Positions 22,284 through 32,500 of a stretch of 32,500 nucleotides of DNA are shown here, in pieces (position 1 is the first letter of the stretch; each line of letters starts with the position of its first letter). The translations under genes and the position numbers were made by a program. The notes below the pieces were generated by a model. The model was not told the origin of the DNA. It ran no database searches and worked only from the letters and a program-made list of their open reading frames with translations. Source of the stretch: Chrysomallon squamiferum (Eukaryota; Mollusca; Gastropoda; Neomphalida; Peltospiridae); contig CM022672.1 in assembly GCA_012295275.1 (NCBI GenBank), forward strand, positions 13,840,495-13,872,994, given 5' to 3'.

Positions 22284-25200
22284 TTACTTGTAAAAATCCT
22301 TAATGCGGTTAAAATTTCGCACAGCCAAATTAAACTTTATCGTGTCATCATCTCCCAGCACAAAAGACCCATCATCAATCCAGTGGTGAATTCTGAATAG
22401 TAATAACAATAATAATAATAATAATAAAAATAGTAATAGTAATAGTAGTAATAATAACAGTAACAGCATTAATAATAATAATGACAACAACAACAAAATC
22501 GTAATAAAAACAAATGTGTATAGGCGGCATAGGATGATAAGCAGTCACATGATGAAAATGACCAAAACTCAGGTTCTAATGGAATAAGATAGACCGCATT
22601 GTACAGATCAGTGATACGCGAGGCATGGGGGTGAAATGTCAGAGATTTTAGATGAATCTTGGCAAAAATAAGTGCGTATTTTCAGCATAATTTCGTTAAT
22701 TAAGATTTTGACAGGTCACACAAAAACACACAAAACATCATTTATTGACGTATAGACATGACAATCGAGATGTTTTCAAAACTATTTAGAGTGTAAAACA
22801 AAACTGATCGACTGACGCACTGGTCTGCATTAATAGGCTGTAACCCAAAATTACACTGCGCGACATCCGACTGGTTATCCTATTCCGCCACACAAATGTA
22901 GTTGTTGCATGAGCAGCAGAATGGGTAATCGTGATATTTATTAACAAAACTAGGTAAATTATAATACTACTGGCTGAACAGAACCCATTCTGAAATTATT
23001 TTTAAAAGCCCTTGATGGTAATACAAACGCTATTGCTTACGTCATAGACCCGTCTTTCTGTTTACGAGGGTACATTTTCTTTCCTGTCACCAGATAAAAA
23101 TGTCCCGATTTGAAATCGGGATATCTGCAGTATCTGAACGTCAGAAACTGTACTTCCCTTCCCACGTCCAGGTGCTGATTGACATCTGCAGTTAGTTAAA
23201 TTAAGCGATGAATTTGGGTATGCATAAATGAATATGTGAATATATGAATTAATGGAAATATACGAATTAATGAAAACACGAACGAATAAATAAATAAATT
23301 ATCATGAATTTGGGTATGAATAAATGAATATGTGAATGAGTGCATGGAAATGAACGAGTTGATGAAAATATGAACGAATGAATAAATAAATAAATTATCA
23401 GATGAATTTGGGTACGAATAAATGAATTAATATATGTATTATCTCAGTATGGGTTTTGACGCACCTTCTTTAAATAACAAGTGTGCATAATCATGGAGAA
23501 TTTTTTTTTTTTTTTTTCTGACAACTAAAGCAATGCCTATGATTAAATAATTAACTTAACCATATGGCTAAAAGTACTGTTTTTCATAAACAACCCTGTA
23601 TCTCCAGTTTCACAATGAATTTCACCCACAAACTACACAAAACTGCCGTCTGCTGACAGTCAGAACACGATTAAACAATTAAGCCATGACAACGTCAATC
23701 TATTTTTATCGAACTCGCATGTTCTGCGTTAAAACCCATACCGCGTTAAAAAGGTAAGAATGTTACAGTATACACATACTGACTAGAAACAAACAAAAAC
23801 TCGTAATATATACTGAATTTAATGTTTATATTTTAATCATGTACATATATATATATATAACAAGCAATATTAATATTTTTCATTTCTTTATAAACACCAG
23901 TAATTCTAATTTTGTCCTATAAAGAAGTATTCTATCTAATAAAAATAATTTTAAAAATAGCAAATCATTAAGGTAGAACAATGAAAGAATTAATTACTAC
24001 CTACAGTTATTCTACCTGTGTTATAAGAATTATAAAATAATTTACTGCTACTTACTTTGTTTCATTACTTCCAGTACACTGAATGTCACCAGCTTCATGT
24101 CACCCTGAAATGTCACTTTCAGAGGCCTAAGAATAAAGGCTGAAAAAGAAGAAAAAAAATAGGTTTAATGACATATAAATACAATGTATTATAAATCAGC
24201 CATTTTACTTTCTGACCAAAAATTATTTTTTTTAATAACATCAAAATACAATATTTATAAATCTGTCATTTTGCTTTCCAAGAAAAACATTTATGTATTA
24301 TAAGATCTAAGTATGATATATAATGAATCTACTAGTTTGTGTAGTGAGAAAAAAAAAAAAAAAGAAAAAAAAAAGGGTTTTATGGCATCTAAATACAATA
24401 TATAATAAATTAAGCTGCAAGTTTGCTTTCTGAGAATAACACAGGACCAGTGCCTATTAATTACAGTCTGTTAGATGAAATTATAGATTAGCTTTGAATT
24501 GCAGATATTAATCTTTATTACAGATGTTGTTTAGTTAACTGGCTAATTATTCCTGAAATTTTTGCAATGAACTGAAAGGAATTTCACAAACTTAGATACA
24601 TATTTTATATCATTTGCAAAGTTAAAAGTTATGAAACAGGAAGGCCAAAATGGCTGCTCACACTGCAAACTGGGATAACTTTTAGAAAGGAGTGATACTA
24701 CTTACTGTAGTTAGATCTTTTAAACACTTCATTGATGAACCTCAGTGTAATATTGCGAGGTTCCACAGCACAGGTACCTACACAGAATAAAAAAAAGAGT
24801 GTTACACCACAGTTAAACAGAGAATAAAAGAAAACTGTTAGCTGAAAACAAAATAATTTTTAAAAAAAATATAAATAAAATATACAATTTATGGAAAAGT
24901 GAGTGAGTGAGAGAGAGAAGTAGAATAAGAGTGAGAGAAACAGAAAGAGAAAGTGGAAGAATGACAAACAGAGAAAAAGCAAGACCCACAAACAGAAGAA
25001 AGAAGTGAGAGAATTGCAAACAGAGAGAGGAACAGAGAAAAATACACAAAAAGAAGAGGAAAACTGAGAAAATGACAGAATGAAAGAGAGACACACACAA
25101 GGAACAGAGCTGAAGACTGAAAATCTAGATAACCACAAATCTTGAAAGGAGTATCAAAGAACAAGAAAGAAACATACTTGTAACACAAGAACAAACTCCT

Positions 25201-27346
25201 CTGTATTGTTTAGGATCTGGATTAGAACACAGCGTGGTCAGACTAGCAGTGGTGTCACTGACGTTGTACTCTCTGTGGCAGCGGTTGAGCTAAAAGAGAG
25301 AAACATTACAGAAGATACACCATTGAAAATTAGACATATGAAATAAAATTTTGACATGTAACTTTTACCGATACCAGAAAACTTTTAAAACCACTCTCAA
25401 AGTTACCAATATCTGATACATGACATGAAAATTCTAAATAAAATAAAATAAAATAACTTGAACTCAGAATGAGTGTTTTTTTCTCCCATACTTTAAAAAT
25501 GACATATTTTAGTTATCATTATTTATGAGAAACATTATGAAATTAGGTGAATGGCAGTTGTTAAACAAACAGGCAAGTGTAAACATTACATTTTTGACCA
25601 TTTTCTCTGACAATAACTGAAGCTGGACGTAGGATCTGACCAGTGTCCCTTGTAATTCGGAATCCAAAACAGTGGCTTTTTAAATAACTGACCTAAATAC
25701 ACAACAAAAGGTAAAAATAATTAATTATTTTCTTTCTTTTTAATAAACAATTCAGTATGATTATGTATTGAGTTGGGTTTATAAATAAAATGAGTTTTTA
25801 ATATATAATTTAAATTTAATTTAATTTTTAATTTGTTTTTATTTAAAGTGTTTTTATTTATTTATTTATTTATTTATTTGTTATTATTTTTATTATTATT
25901 TTTTTTTTTAAATTAAATTCTGTTTGTCACAGATTTCTCCCTAATTTATAAAATAGAAATTTGCATTTTATTATTAATTCCCTTTTATATATTTTTTTAG
26001 ACCTTAAAATTTTCACACCCCCAAAACAGTTTTTATAGATAAATATTTTACTCTTTTCACCTTAAAGGGAATTTTGTGAATTTGATGATAATTTACTTTT
26101 GTAAATATGAATTGCATGAATTTGCATGTTATGATCAAGTTTACTTTTAACATAATATTATTTTTTTTAAATTCCACATGATATTATCATACAGGGAAGG
26201 AAATACATTTTTGCTGTAAAAATTTACTTTCATTAATTTCTTTACAAGGTGGCAAAACCAAGCCAGAATAAAAATCTTCAAAAGTAGATGTCAAAAAACT
26301 TATTCAATATCTAAGATGGTTATAAGTAGTATTAAAAATCTTATTTTTATTAAAACTGTGGATAAGTTTATTTTATTATAATAATAAAATAGAAAATGAC
26401 AGAAAAACAGAGCTAGTTTTTTTTATTACAAAGATCTTGGTTAAGAAAATCAGTAACAAACTTACCTCTTTCAGGATGACCTTGACCTTTGCTTTCTTAC
26501 TGTTGTACTTTGCAGATGTTATACTTCCTTCAACCATCTATAGTAAAAAAATTAGAAAAAATAAATCTGAAAGAATGTTAAGCATTTATATTATGTAACA
26601 TAATGTCAAAAAAGAAGTAAGTATATATATATATATAATTTGCTGTTTCTAGAAGCAATTGTTACTTTAAACAAACAAATGAATGACAATAACTGTTTAT
26701 GGCTGTGTTATGTAGCAAAGCCTTATTCAACTAAAATAATATAATAGAAACTATTTTATTGTTCTTTTCTTTAATATACATAAGATAACAAAAAAAATAA
26801 AAATAAAATAAAAACAAACAAAAATTATCATTTAAAAGAAACAAAGAACAAAAAGCATTGTGAAATATAAATATATTATTCAAAATGTTTAAATATAGGC
26901 AATTTATCAATCCTATCCAAGAAAAAAGAAACAAAGAAGTATATTATTTCCTTTCTGATGAGAAGGTGCACATAAAAGACCACTTGTTGCTAAAGAGTAA
27001 GAGTAGCCAATTTGCACTGTTTCAGGTGTTTATCTGTGCAACAGAGTGATTTGAAAGATTAAATTACCATTTGCAGATCACATGCCACTGGTTCAAATCC
27101 TGTCACCATGTTGATGTCTACAACTGTGACTCCATGTTTGTAGTTTTCTTTATGCCTATAACAAGTGAAACCATCAGTTTAAAAACACGTACACACACAC
27201 ATACACACACACACACACACATCAATAACAGCAACAAGATACTAGAGAGAATAAAATAAGATTAAATTAAAAAATTATTAAATGTGAAAATTCTGACTCC
27301 CATTCTTATGCCTCATTTTAAGTCTCGTCCCTCATTATTACTACTG

Positions 27347-27382
<36 letters not shown>

Positions 27383-27791
27383 TTACTAATACTACTTTTG
27401 CAGAATATATATATTTTTTTATTTTGGAACTGGGCACAATTTTGCAGGTGCCTTAAATTTTGTATACCTGACACACCCATTCAAACATGCCCACAAATAC
27501 GATTCAAACTGAAAAATGTATATAATATATGTATTCATAATATGGTATATAAATTTAAGTGTAAATGTAAGAATGTAGTGACAGAAATGCATTATTTTTT
27601 TAACTGTTATATATAAAAGAAAGTTGTTCTCACTTGATACAAATCTTCAGACAATGCACTTCTGAACTGAATGATTTTCTTGGTTCTGTCCTCTCAATTT
27701 TCTTCTTCTTGCATTTTTTGTCTCTATGGTTACAACCCATACCACAGAAAGCACACAGATCAAAACCAGCAGTCAGAGACTTTCTACAAAT

Positions 27792-27841
<50 letters not shown>

Positions 27842-28196
27842 TTTTCTACACCAGTCAGAATTATCTAACTTGTCCACTGTTACTGTTGTTATTATTATTA
27901 TTATTTTTTTTTATTTTTTTTATTTTTATTTTTTAAATATTTTTTTTACAAGAAACTCTAGAGGAAATTAGTTCACCAACTATTTGTCAACATTAACACT
28001 GTAGAGTTTTAATGTTTTATTTGTTATAAAATATGATGGCAGAAAAAGAAAGAAAAAAGAAAAAAGAAGAAATAAAATAAAATAAACACACACACACACA
28101 CAAATAAAGAAAAAGAGAAAAAGTTAAAATGAAATAAATAAATGAATAAATAAATAAATAATTTAAATATATCAATAATCATAATCATAATCATCA

Positions 28197-28244
<48 letters not shown>

Positions 28245-28603
28245 TAATGTTCTTAAATAGAAATAAAAATAAATAACAATTTGGAAGTATGGAAAATATA
28301 AAAACATAAGTATGTGGACTATTTCTTCACATAGCCAAATATTTATTTAAAAAGATTAAAAGAAAATATATATGTATGCATGTGTTTGTGTATGTGTGTG
28401 TGTGTGTATGTGTTATTTTGCTCTCTTACCGTGCAGAATATCTGTCTACTGTCACATTATAAAGACAGAGAGATTCCTTGTCTATGTGGACGTTGTACTT
28501 GGCGTCAATGTGCATCTGTCCAAGACCAACACCTCCAGCCACAACAAGCAGTTTAGACACTGGAGGAACCTGGGATGATAATTACAACATTCGTTTATAT
28601 ATA

Positions 28604-28637
<34 letters not shown>

Positions 28638-28846
28638 TAGATAGATATATCTATATTTATCTGTGTATCTATGTCTCTCTCTAAAATACATACATGCATC
28701 CACACACACACACACACAATATTAATCAAGTTTGGACAATCATGTATAACTTTTATGACAGTTTTTGTTATTTTAAAAATCATGATTAAGAAAATAAAAT
28801 AAAATGGATGGTGTTTTCCATATAGGATTACTAGACCTATTTACAT

Positions 28847-28877
<31 letters not shown>

Positions 28878-31800
28878 GCACACACACACACACACACACA
28901 CACAAATCAACAAAAAGAAAAAAAAAGAAAAAAAGCAGGTTTTAAATGAATGTTTCTAATGAAACTGAGCTAATAAGTTTTATTTAATAAATGAAAACAT
29001 TTACCTCTGGGACTGTTTTCGTGTAAAGTGCTGAGTCATCATCAAACTGCAGAGATTTGTTGAAGTTCTCTTCTGTGTTGCTGACAAGAAGAGTCAGGTT
29101 TGTGTGCTCAATGTTTTTATAATCTCTGTACTTTGCAAGAGCCAGTGTCGCTATAGCTGTATCCTGTTTTGTAAAATAAATAAATAAATAAACTGACAGA
29201 TAGATAACATATTGATAGATCGACAGAAAGATAGTCAAATAGACAGACAAACATACAGAGAAACAGCTAAATACTCAAATAGATAGACCGATAAACATAC
29301 AGGTATGTAGATAGTTATATAGATAGATAGTTAAACATACAAACACACAGCTATGTAGATAAACATACAGATAGACAGATAGTCCCATAGGTAGATACAA
29401 CACTCATATACGCACACACACAAATATAAACTCACATTATACAAACACATGAACACAAACTCAGACACTCAGACATTAACACACACATACAAGAACACCC
29501 ACTCACACACACGTGCATTCTAACAGTCACAAACAGTTACACACAACTCACATTACGTCAACAAAATGAAACGCACTGTTGCACTGACAAACACTCCGTT
29601 TGAATTCCTCCACTTGATAATCCACTCCGCCACTCTGTCAGGCTCGACGAAACACCTCAGAGGTTTGGGGTTCATCTTGAACAGCACCGACAACAGCAGC
29701 GCATATGACGTTGCTTCAACAGCATCAGCCTTAACTTGATCTTGACTGTAAAAAGACATCTTCTCTATTTTTTCTTCTTTGACGTCTGCCCAGTAAAGCA
29801 GACCTATACAAACAAAAGAAAATTTAAAATGATCTGTAGACTGGTTCTGCATAAACTCATCACGTTATGAGGAAACAGAATCCCAGAATAGTTTTTTGAA
29901 TGTTTAAGTTTAATTATGTTTTTAAAATATCCTGAAACTGGATATCTTAAAATTTGAGAAAAAGGACACCTATACCCAAATAATTATGTATTTTGAAATG
30001 AAGCTAGATATATGATTTTGGAGATTACGGTTTCATAGTTAAAATATATTTAAAATATGACAGTTTTGAGACAGTTTGGTTTAGGAAAAGGGCTTGTTAT
30101 CAGTCTAGTTAAGTTAGTCTGGTATGCTGGTTACTTCGATACATGCATACATACAAACATACATACATACATACATACATACATACATACATACATACAT
30201 ACATACATACAAACAACATACATACATACATACATACATACATACATTATATACTTACAAAGACATCTATCTATCTGTATTGTATGTTTATATGTATTTG
30301 TGTGTATGTATGAATTTTTAATATATATAGCATACTAAAAAAAAAAATTAAAAAAGGAGGAAAGAACCAGCAACAAACAAAATGGGAGAAAGAAAAAGAA
30401 AGAAGTAAAGAAAACGTCAAAAAATAATGTTTTTAAAACAAAAAAACCCAGTTACCATCAGGAGTAATGTTTCTTCTTCTGAACAGCTGTCTGGATGTTT
30501 TCTTCCAGCGATTGTGTCTGGTCAAGTACAGGGCATATGCCAGTTTGGCCAGTCCTAGCGGCCTGTTCATAATCTTCACATTCTTCAGTAGCAGACGGCG
30601 CAATATCTTTTTCTTGTACATCAGTACTGGCTGCAAATAAAAAAAAATAAAAATAAAAATTAAAATAAAATAAATTAAAATAATATAAAAATAATATAAA
30701 AATTAGTGACCCAGTTTTAGAGATGAAGAATACTATTTCATTTAAACTGTGATACTCCGTCCAATAAATTCTGTGATAGGTATAAAATTATGAGAAAGTC
30801 TGTGCAAGATGCAGGAGTCAATCAGACCACACAAAGACCTTACGACTATCATAAAGAAGTGCAAACTGGAGCTGTATGGACCTGTCTCCCATTCATCCTG
30901 TCTGGTCTAAACCATCTTGGAAGACAGTGTGAAAGAGGGAACAAAGATGAGGCAGACAGAAGAAGTGGTGAGAAGATTACTTCAAGCAGTGGAAAGTGGA
31001 GAATGGTGGGAAAATGGAGGGAACTGATCAACCATGATGCACCAACAACTCTTGTGTTTAAGAGACAAAATAGGGTGAAGAAGTCAAACATTGAAATCTG
31101 TAGTTTATATCAGAAAGAAAATAATTAGCAAATGACTACTAAAGTACTGAAGAAGTGGTAGTGTAACATTTGTTTAATAAAGATACTAGAAGTACTACTA
31201 GAAATCATAATTATAATAGCATAGTAGCAGTAATAAGATATGATAGCATGTGTAGCTGTAAAAATACCAAATTATAAACCAGTAAATATTAAAAGACTTA
31301 CATGCACTTGAAAACTGCACTTGTTGAATGCTATGAGAATTTCTGCACCTAACATCACATTTTTCTCTTTGTCACTCATCTGAAACAGCTAAACAGAAGA
31401 CAAAAAAAAAAATTAATAATTATAATATATTTATTGGCATCCTTTTATCTGGTTTTAATTATGTAAAGAGATTTATATATATATATATATATTAGTATGT
31501 TTGGTTTCATTTTGTAAAAAATAAAAATAAAACAAAATAATAATAATAAAAAGCATTTTTATATCTTATATATTAAATCAAATGTATACTGAAATCAGAT
31601 ATTGACTTCAGAACACTGTTAGCATGAATATATGACACAAAGTTAACTGATTTCTGCTGGTTTTTTCACATTCAAACCAGGGCTCCACTTCAGACATGAA
31701 AAAACCTAATTTACCTCATTGTTTCGTCCATCTCTTTCCTGTATTGGGATTTTAATATTTTTGCCTACTTGAGACAACAGCCACCTGAAGCCTTTGTTGA

Positions 31801-32048
31801 TGATGTCCTGGTTTATGAAGGTTACATGTTTTGCAGTGCACAAAGTGTGCAACACGAATGCAGTGAACCTGTAAATTGTTGTATACATACATGTTATTAT
31901 AATATACACATACATGTTTTATAATATACATGTACATACACACCTGATTACCTGTTTACATACCTCTCAGTCTCTCTCTCTCTGCCTCTCTCTCTGTATC
32001 TTTCTCTATGATATATATATATATAAACACACACACACATATGTAGAC

Positions 32049-32140
<92 letters not shown>

Positions 32141-32344
32141 ATATATATTCCTAAGTAAATATAAAATAACAGTGGAAAGGTGCAAATAAAAAATTACTTT
32201 CTCCTATTTGACAGTAATAATAATAATAATAAAAAAACTTTATGAAAGAATCATATTAAAACCAAATACAACAGTTGTGATGTGTTTGTATCTCTCTCTC
32301 TGTCAACACACAAACACACAAAGAAAGAGAGATAGAGATATGCA

Positions 32345-32400
<56 letters not shown>

Positions 32401-32500
32401 GCAGTTTATGGTATGATTTTCCATAGCAACACATTAAGTTGGCTGGTTACCATGTCGAAGGCTCAGAAGAATCACTAGAGAATTTAAAACCTCCAGACTG
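22284..32500 (-). CDS. Complement C3/C4/C5-like thioester-containing protein, C-terminal part
   Basis: Sixteen minus-strand exons: 32451-32500 (cut by the edge), 31715-31868, 31302-31379, 30456-30630, 29577-29803, 29005-29163, 28430-28569, 27634-27783, 27068-27155, 26466-26537, 25585-25692, 25178-25289, 24706-24777, 24056-24139, 23041-23185, 22284-22392. They give 640 residues to the stop. Phases match throughout; only the 25585 donor is uncertain. Domain order follows C3: late TED helices (EPSTWFTAFVLHTL, NRPLGLAKLAYAL, ADAVEATSYALLLSV, SATDTAIATLALAKY), CUB, MG8 (VTVVDINMVTGFEP, SHCFGFRI), an anchor with CSCVTSTC, then C345C/netrin (EVQFLTFRYC, HHWIDDGSFVLGDD). Such proteins are secreted opsonins that bind targets covalently through a thioester. 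The CSC anchor and C345C separate it from alpha-2-macroglobulin, CD109 and insect TEPs. The thioester itself is outside the window. Odd points: no His at the expected TED position, and C345C cysteines mostly missing. Confidence 0.93.
24896..25102. repeat. Strand-asymmetric purine-rich tract in a C3-like intron
   Basis: About 200 bases that are nearly all A and G on the plus strand, built from degenerate GAGA, GAAA and CAGAGA units. In the C3-like transcript it is a long pyrimidine-rich stretch about 120 bases upstream of the exon at 24706-24777. It opens several overlapping Ser/Leu/Phe-rich minus-strand frames that are composition artefacts. Confidence 0.8.
27797..27841. repeat. (AAT)n microsatellite in a C3-like intron
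   Basis: About fifteen AAT triplets just upstream (in gene sense) of the exon at 27634-27783. Similar arrays: 28196-28241, and in MORN5 introns at 7975-8023 and 8567-8616. A (TAC)n tract is at 27338-27380. Confidence 0.9.
28847..28904. repeat. (CA)n microsatellite in a C3-like intron
   Basis: CA dinucleotides with a single CGCG interruption. A (TG)n tract at 28604-28636 and a CA tract at 28700-28718 are in the same intron. Confidence 0.92.
29195..29400. repeat. Degenerate AGAT/ACAG tetranucleotide array in a C3-like intron
   Basis: About 200 bases of diverged AGATAGAT, ACAGATAG and AAACATAC units between the exons at 29005-29163 and 29577-29803, followed by CA-rich sequence to about 29550. 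Confidence 0.75.
30146..30247. repeat. (CATA)n microsatellite in a C3-like intron
   Basis: CATA tetranucleotides with one AAACAA interruption near 30210. The repeat opens artefactual Tyr-Ile-His-Thr frames. Confidence 0.93.
30786..31085 (+). pseudogene. Degenerate 3' end of a non-LTR retrotransposon ORF
   Basis: In one frame from 30851 the translation reads KKCKLELYGPVSHSSCLV, stop, TILEDSVKEG, then RQTEEVV. In the next frame it continues GKWRMVGKWRELINHD. This order (LxxYGxVSRSSGLAKTIL..TVKGG..RQ....AVE..EKWR.LV) recalls the C-terminal end of reverse-transcriptase ORFs of non-LTR elements that are very common in marine animals. An in-frame stop, at least one frameshift and an apparent loss of about 14 residues (the WEDNI..WTG part) show it is dead. 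It lies in the C3-like intron between the exons at 30456-30630 and 31302-31379, opposite in strand to the host gene. The clade cannot be settled from this piece, and the comparison is from memory. Confidence 0.6.
32065..32136. repeat. (GA)36 microsatellite in a C3-like intron
   Basis: Perfect GA dinucleotides flanked by AT-dinucleotide tracts on both sides. It reads UC in the C3-like transcript. Confidence 0.96.
32349..32399. repeat. (TG)n microsatellite in a C3-like intron
   Basis: Perfect TG dinucleotides ending about 50 bases from the donor of the exon cut by the right edge. Confidence 0.95.

Noticed and set aside
24813-25194. Three overlapping minus-strand ORFs rich in Phe, Leu, Ser and Cys that look like membrane proteins
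   Set aside because: They arise from the purine-rich intronic tract; all three frames look alike, as expected of low-complexity sequence.
30790-31128. 112-codon plus-strand ORF
   Set aside because: It is a shifted-frame read of a decayed retrotransposon end, not a gene.

Overview
The window looks like nuclear DNA of an invertebrate animal, most likely a marine mollusc. It is AT-rich and crowded with microsatellites. All genes are split into short exons by GT-AG introns. The gene families also fit: an intron-bearing secreted GH5 mannanase of the molluscan type, a small membrane-anchored ZP-domain protein and a complement C3-like thioester protein. The species cannot be named from sequence alone. 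Nothing bacterial, plasmid, viral or CRISPR-like is visible.

Layout, left to right. (1) 98-4169 (+): nearly complete gene for the beta subunit of Rab geranylgeranyltransferase (RABGGTB); only the initiator-Met exon lies outside. (2) 4170-6800: AT-rich spacer, with one unexplained minus-strand exon-like ORF at 5933-6058. (3) 6801-8863 (-): complete five-exon MORN5, tail-to-tail with RABGGTB. (4) 8887-9835: divergent spacer serving MORN5 (-) and the mannanase (+). (5) 9836-13889 (+): complete six-exon secreted GH5 endo-beta-1,4-mannanase. (6) 13890-17046: repeat-rich spacer with a 39-bp minisatellite and long simple repeats. (7) 17049-21421 (+): nine coding exons of a type I membrane ZP-domain protein with a furin-like site; its introns hold a hAT-type MITE, a pogo/Tigger-like end and two very long, mutually complementary UC/GA tracts. 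(8) 22284-32500 (-): sixteen exons coding the C-terminal 640 residues of a complement C3/C4/C5-like protein, running from late TED through CUB, MG8, anchor and C345C; the thioester motif and start lie beyond the right edge. An intron of this gene carries a decayed non-LTR retrotransposon fragment on the opposite strand.

The five genes are functionally unrelated: vesicle-traffic prenylation, an axonemal or MORN-repeat protein, digestion, an extracellular matrix or egg-coat type protein, and humoral immunity. No operon or cassette is evident. Coding structure was rebuilt by joining exons at splice sites and checking phase; every listed exon chain keeps frame. The most interesting biology is in the C3-like gene: the position of the thioester-activating histidine seems not to be His, two of three expected C345C disulfides are missing, and there is a Cys/Lys-rich insertion near the CUB-MG8 boundary.
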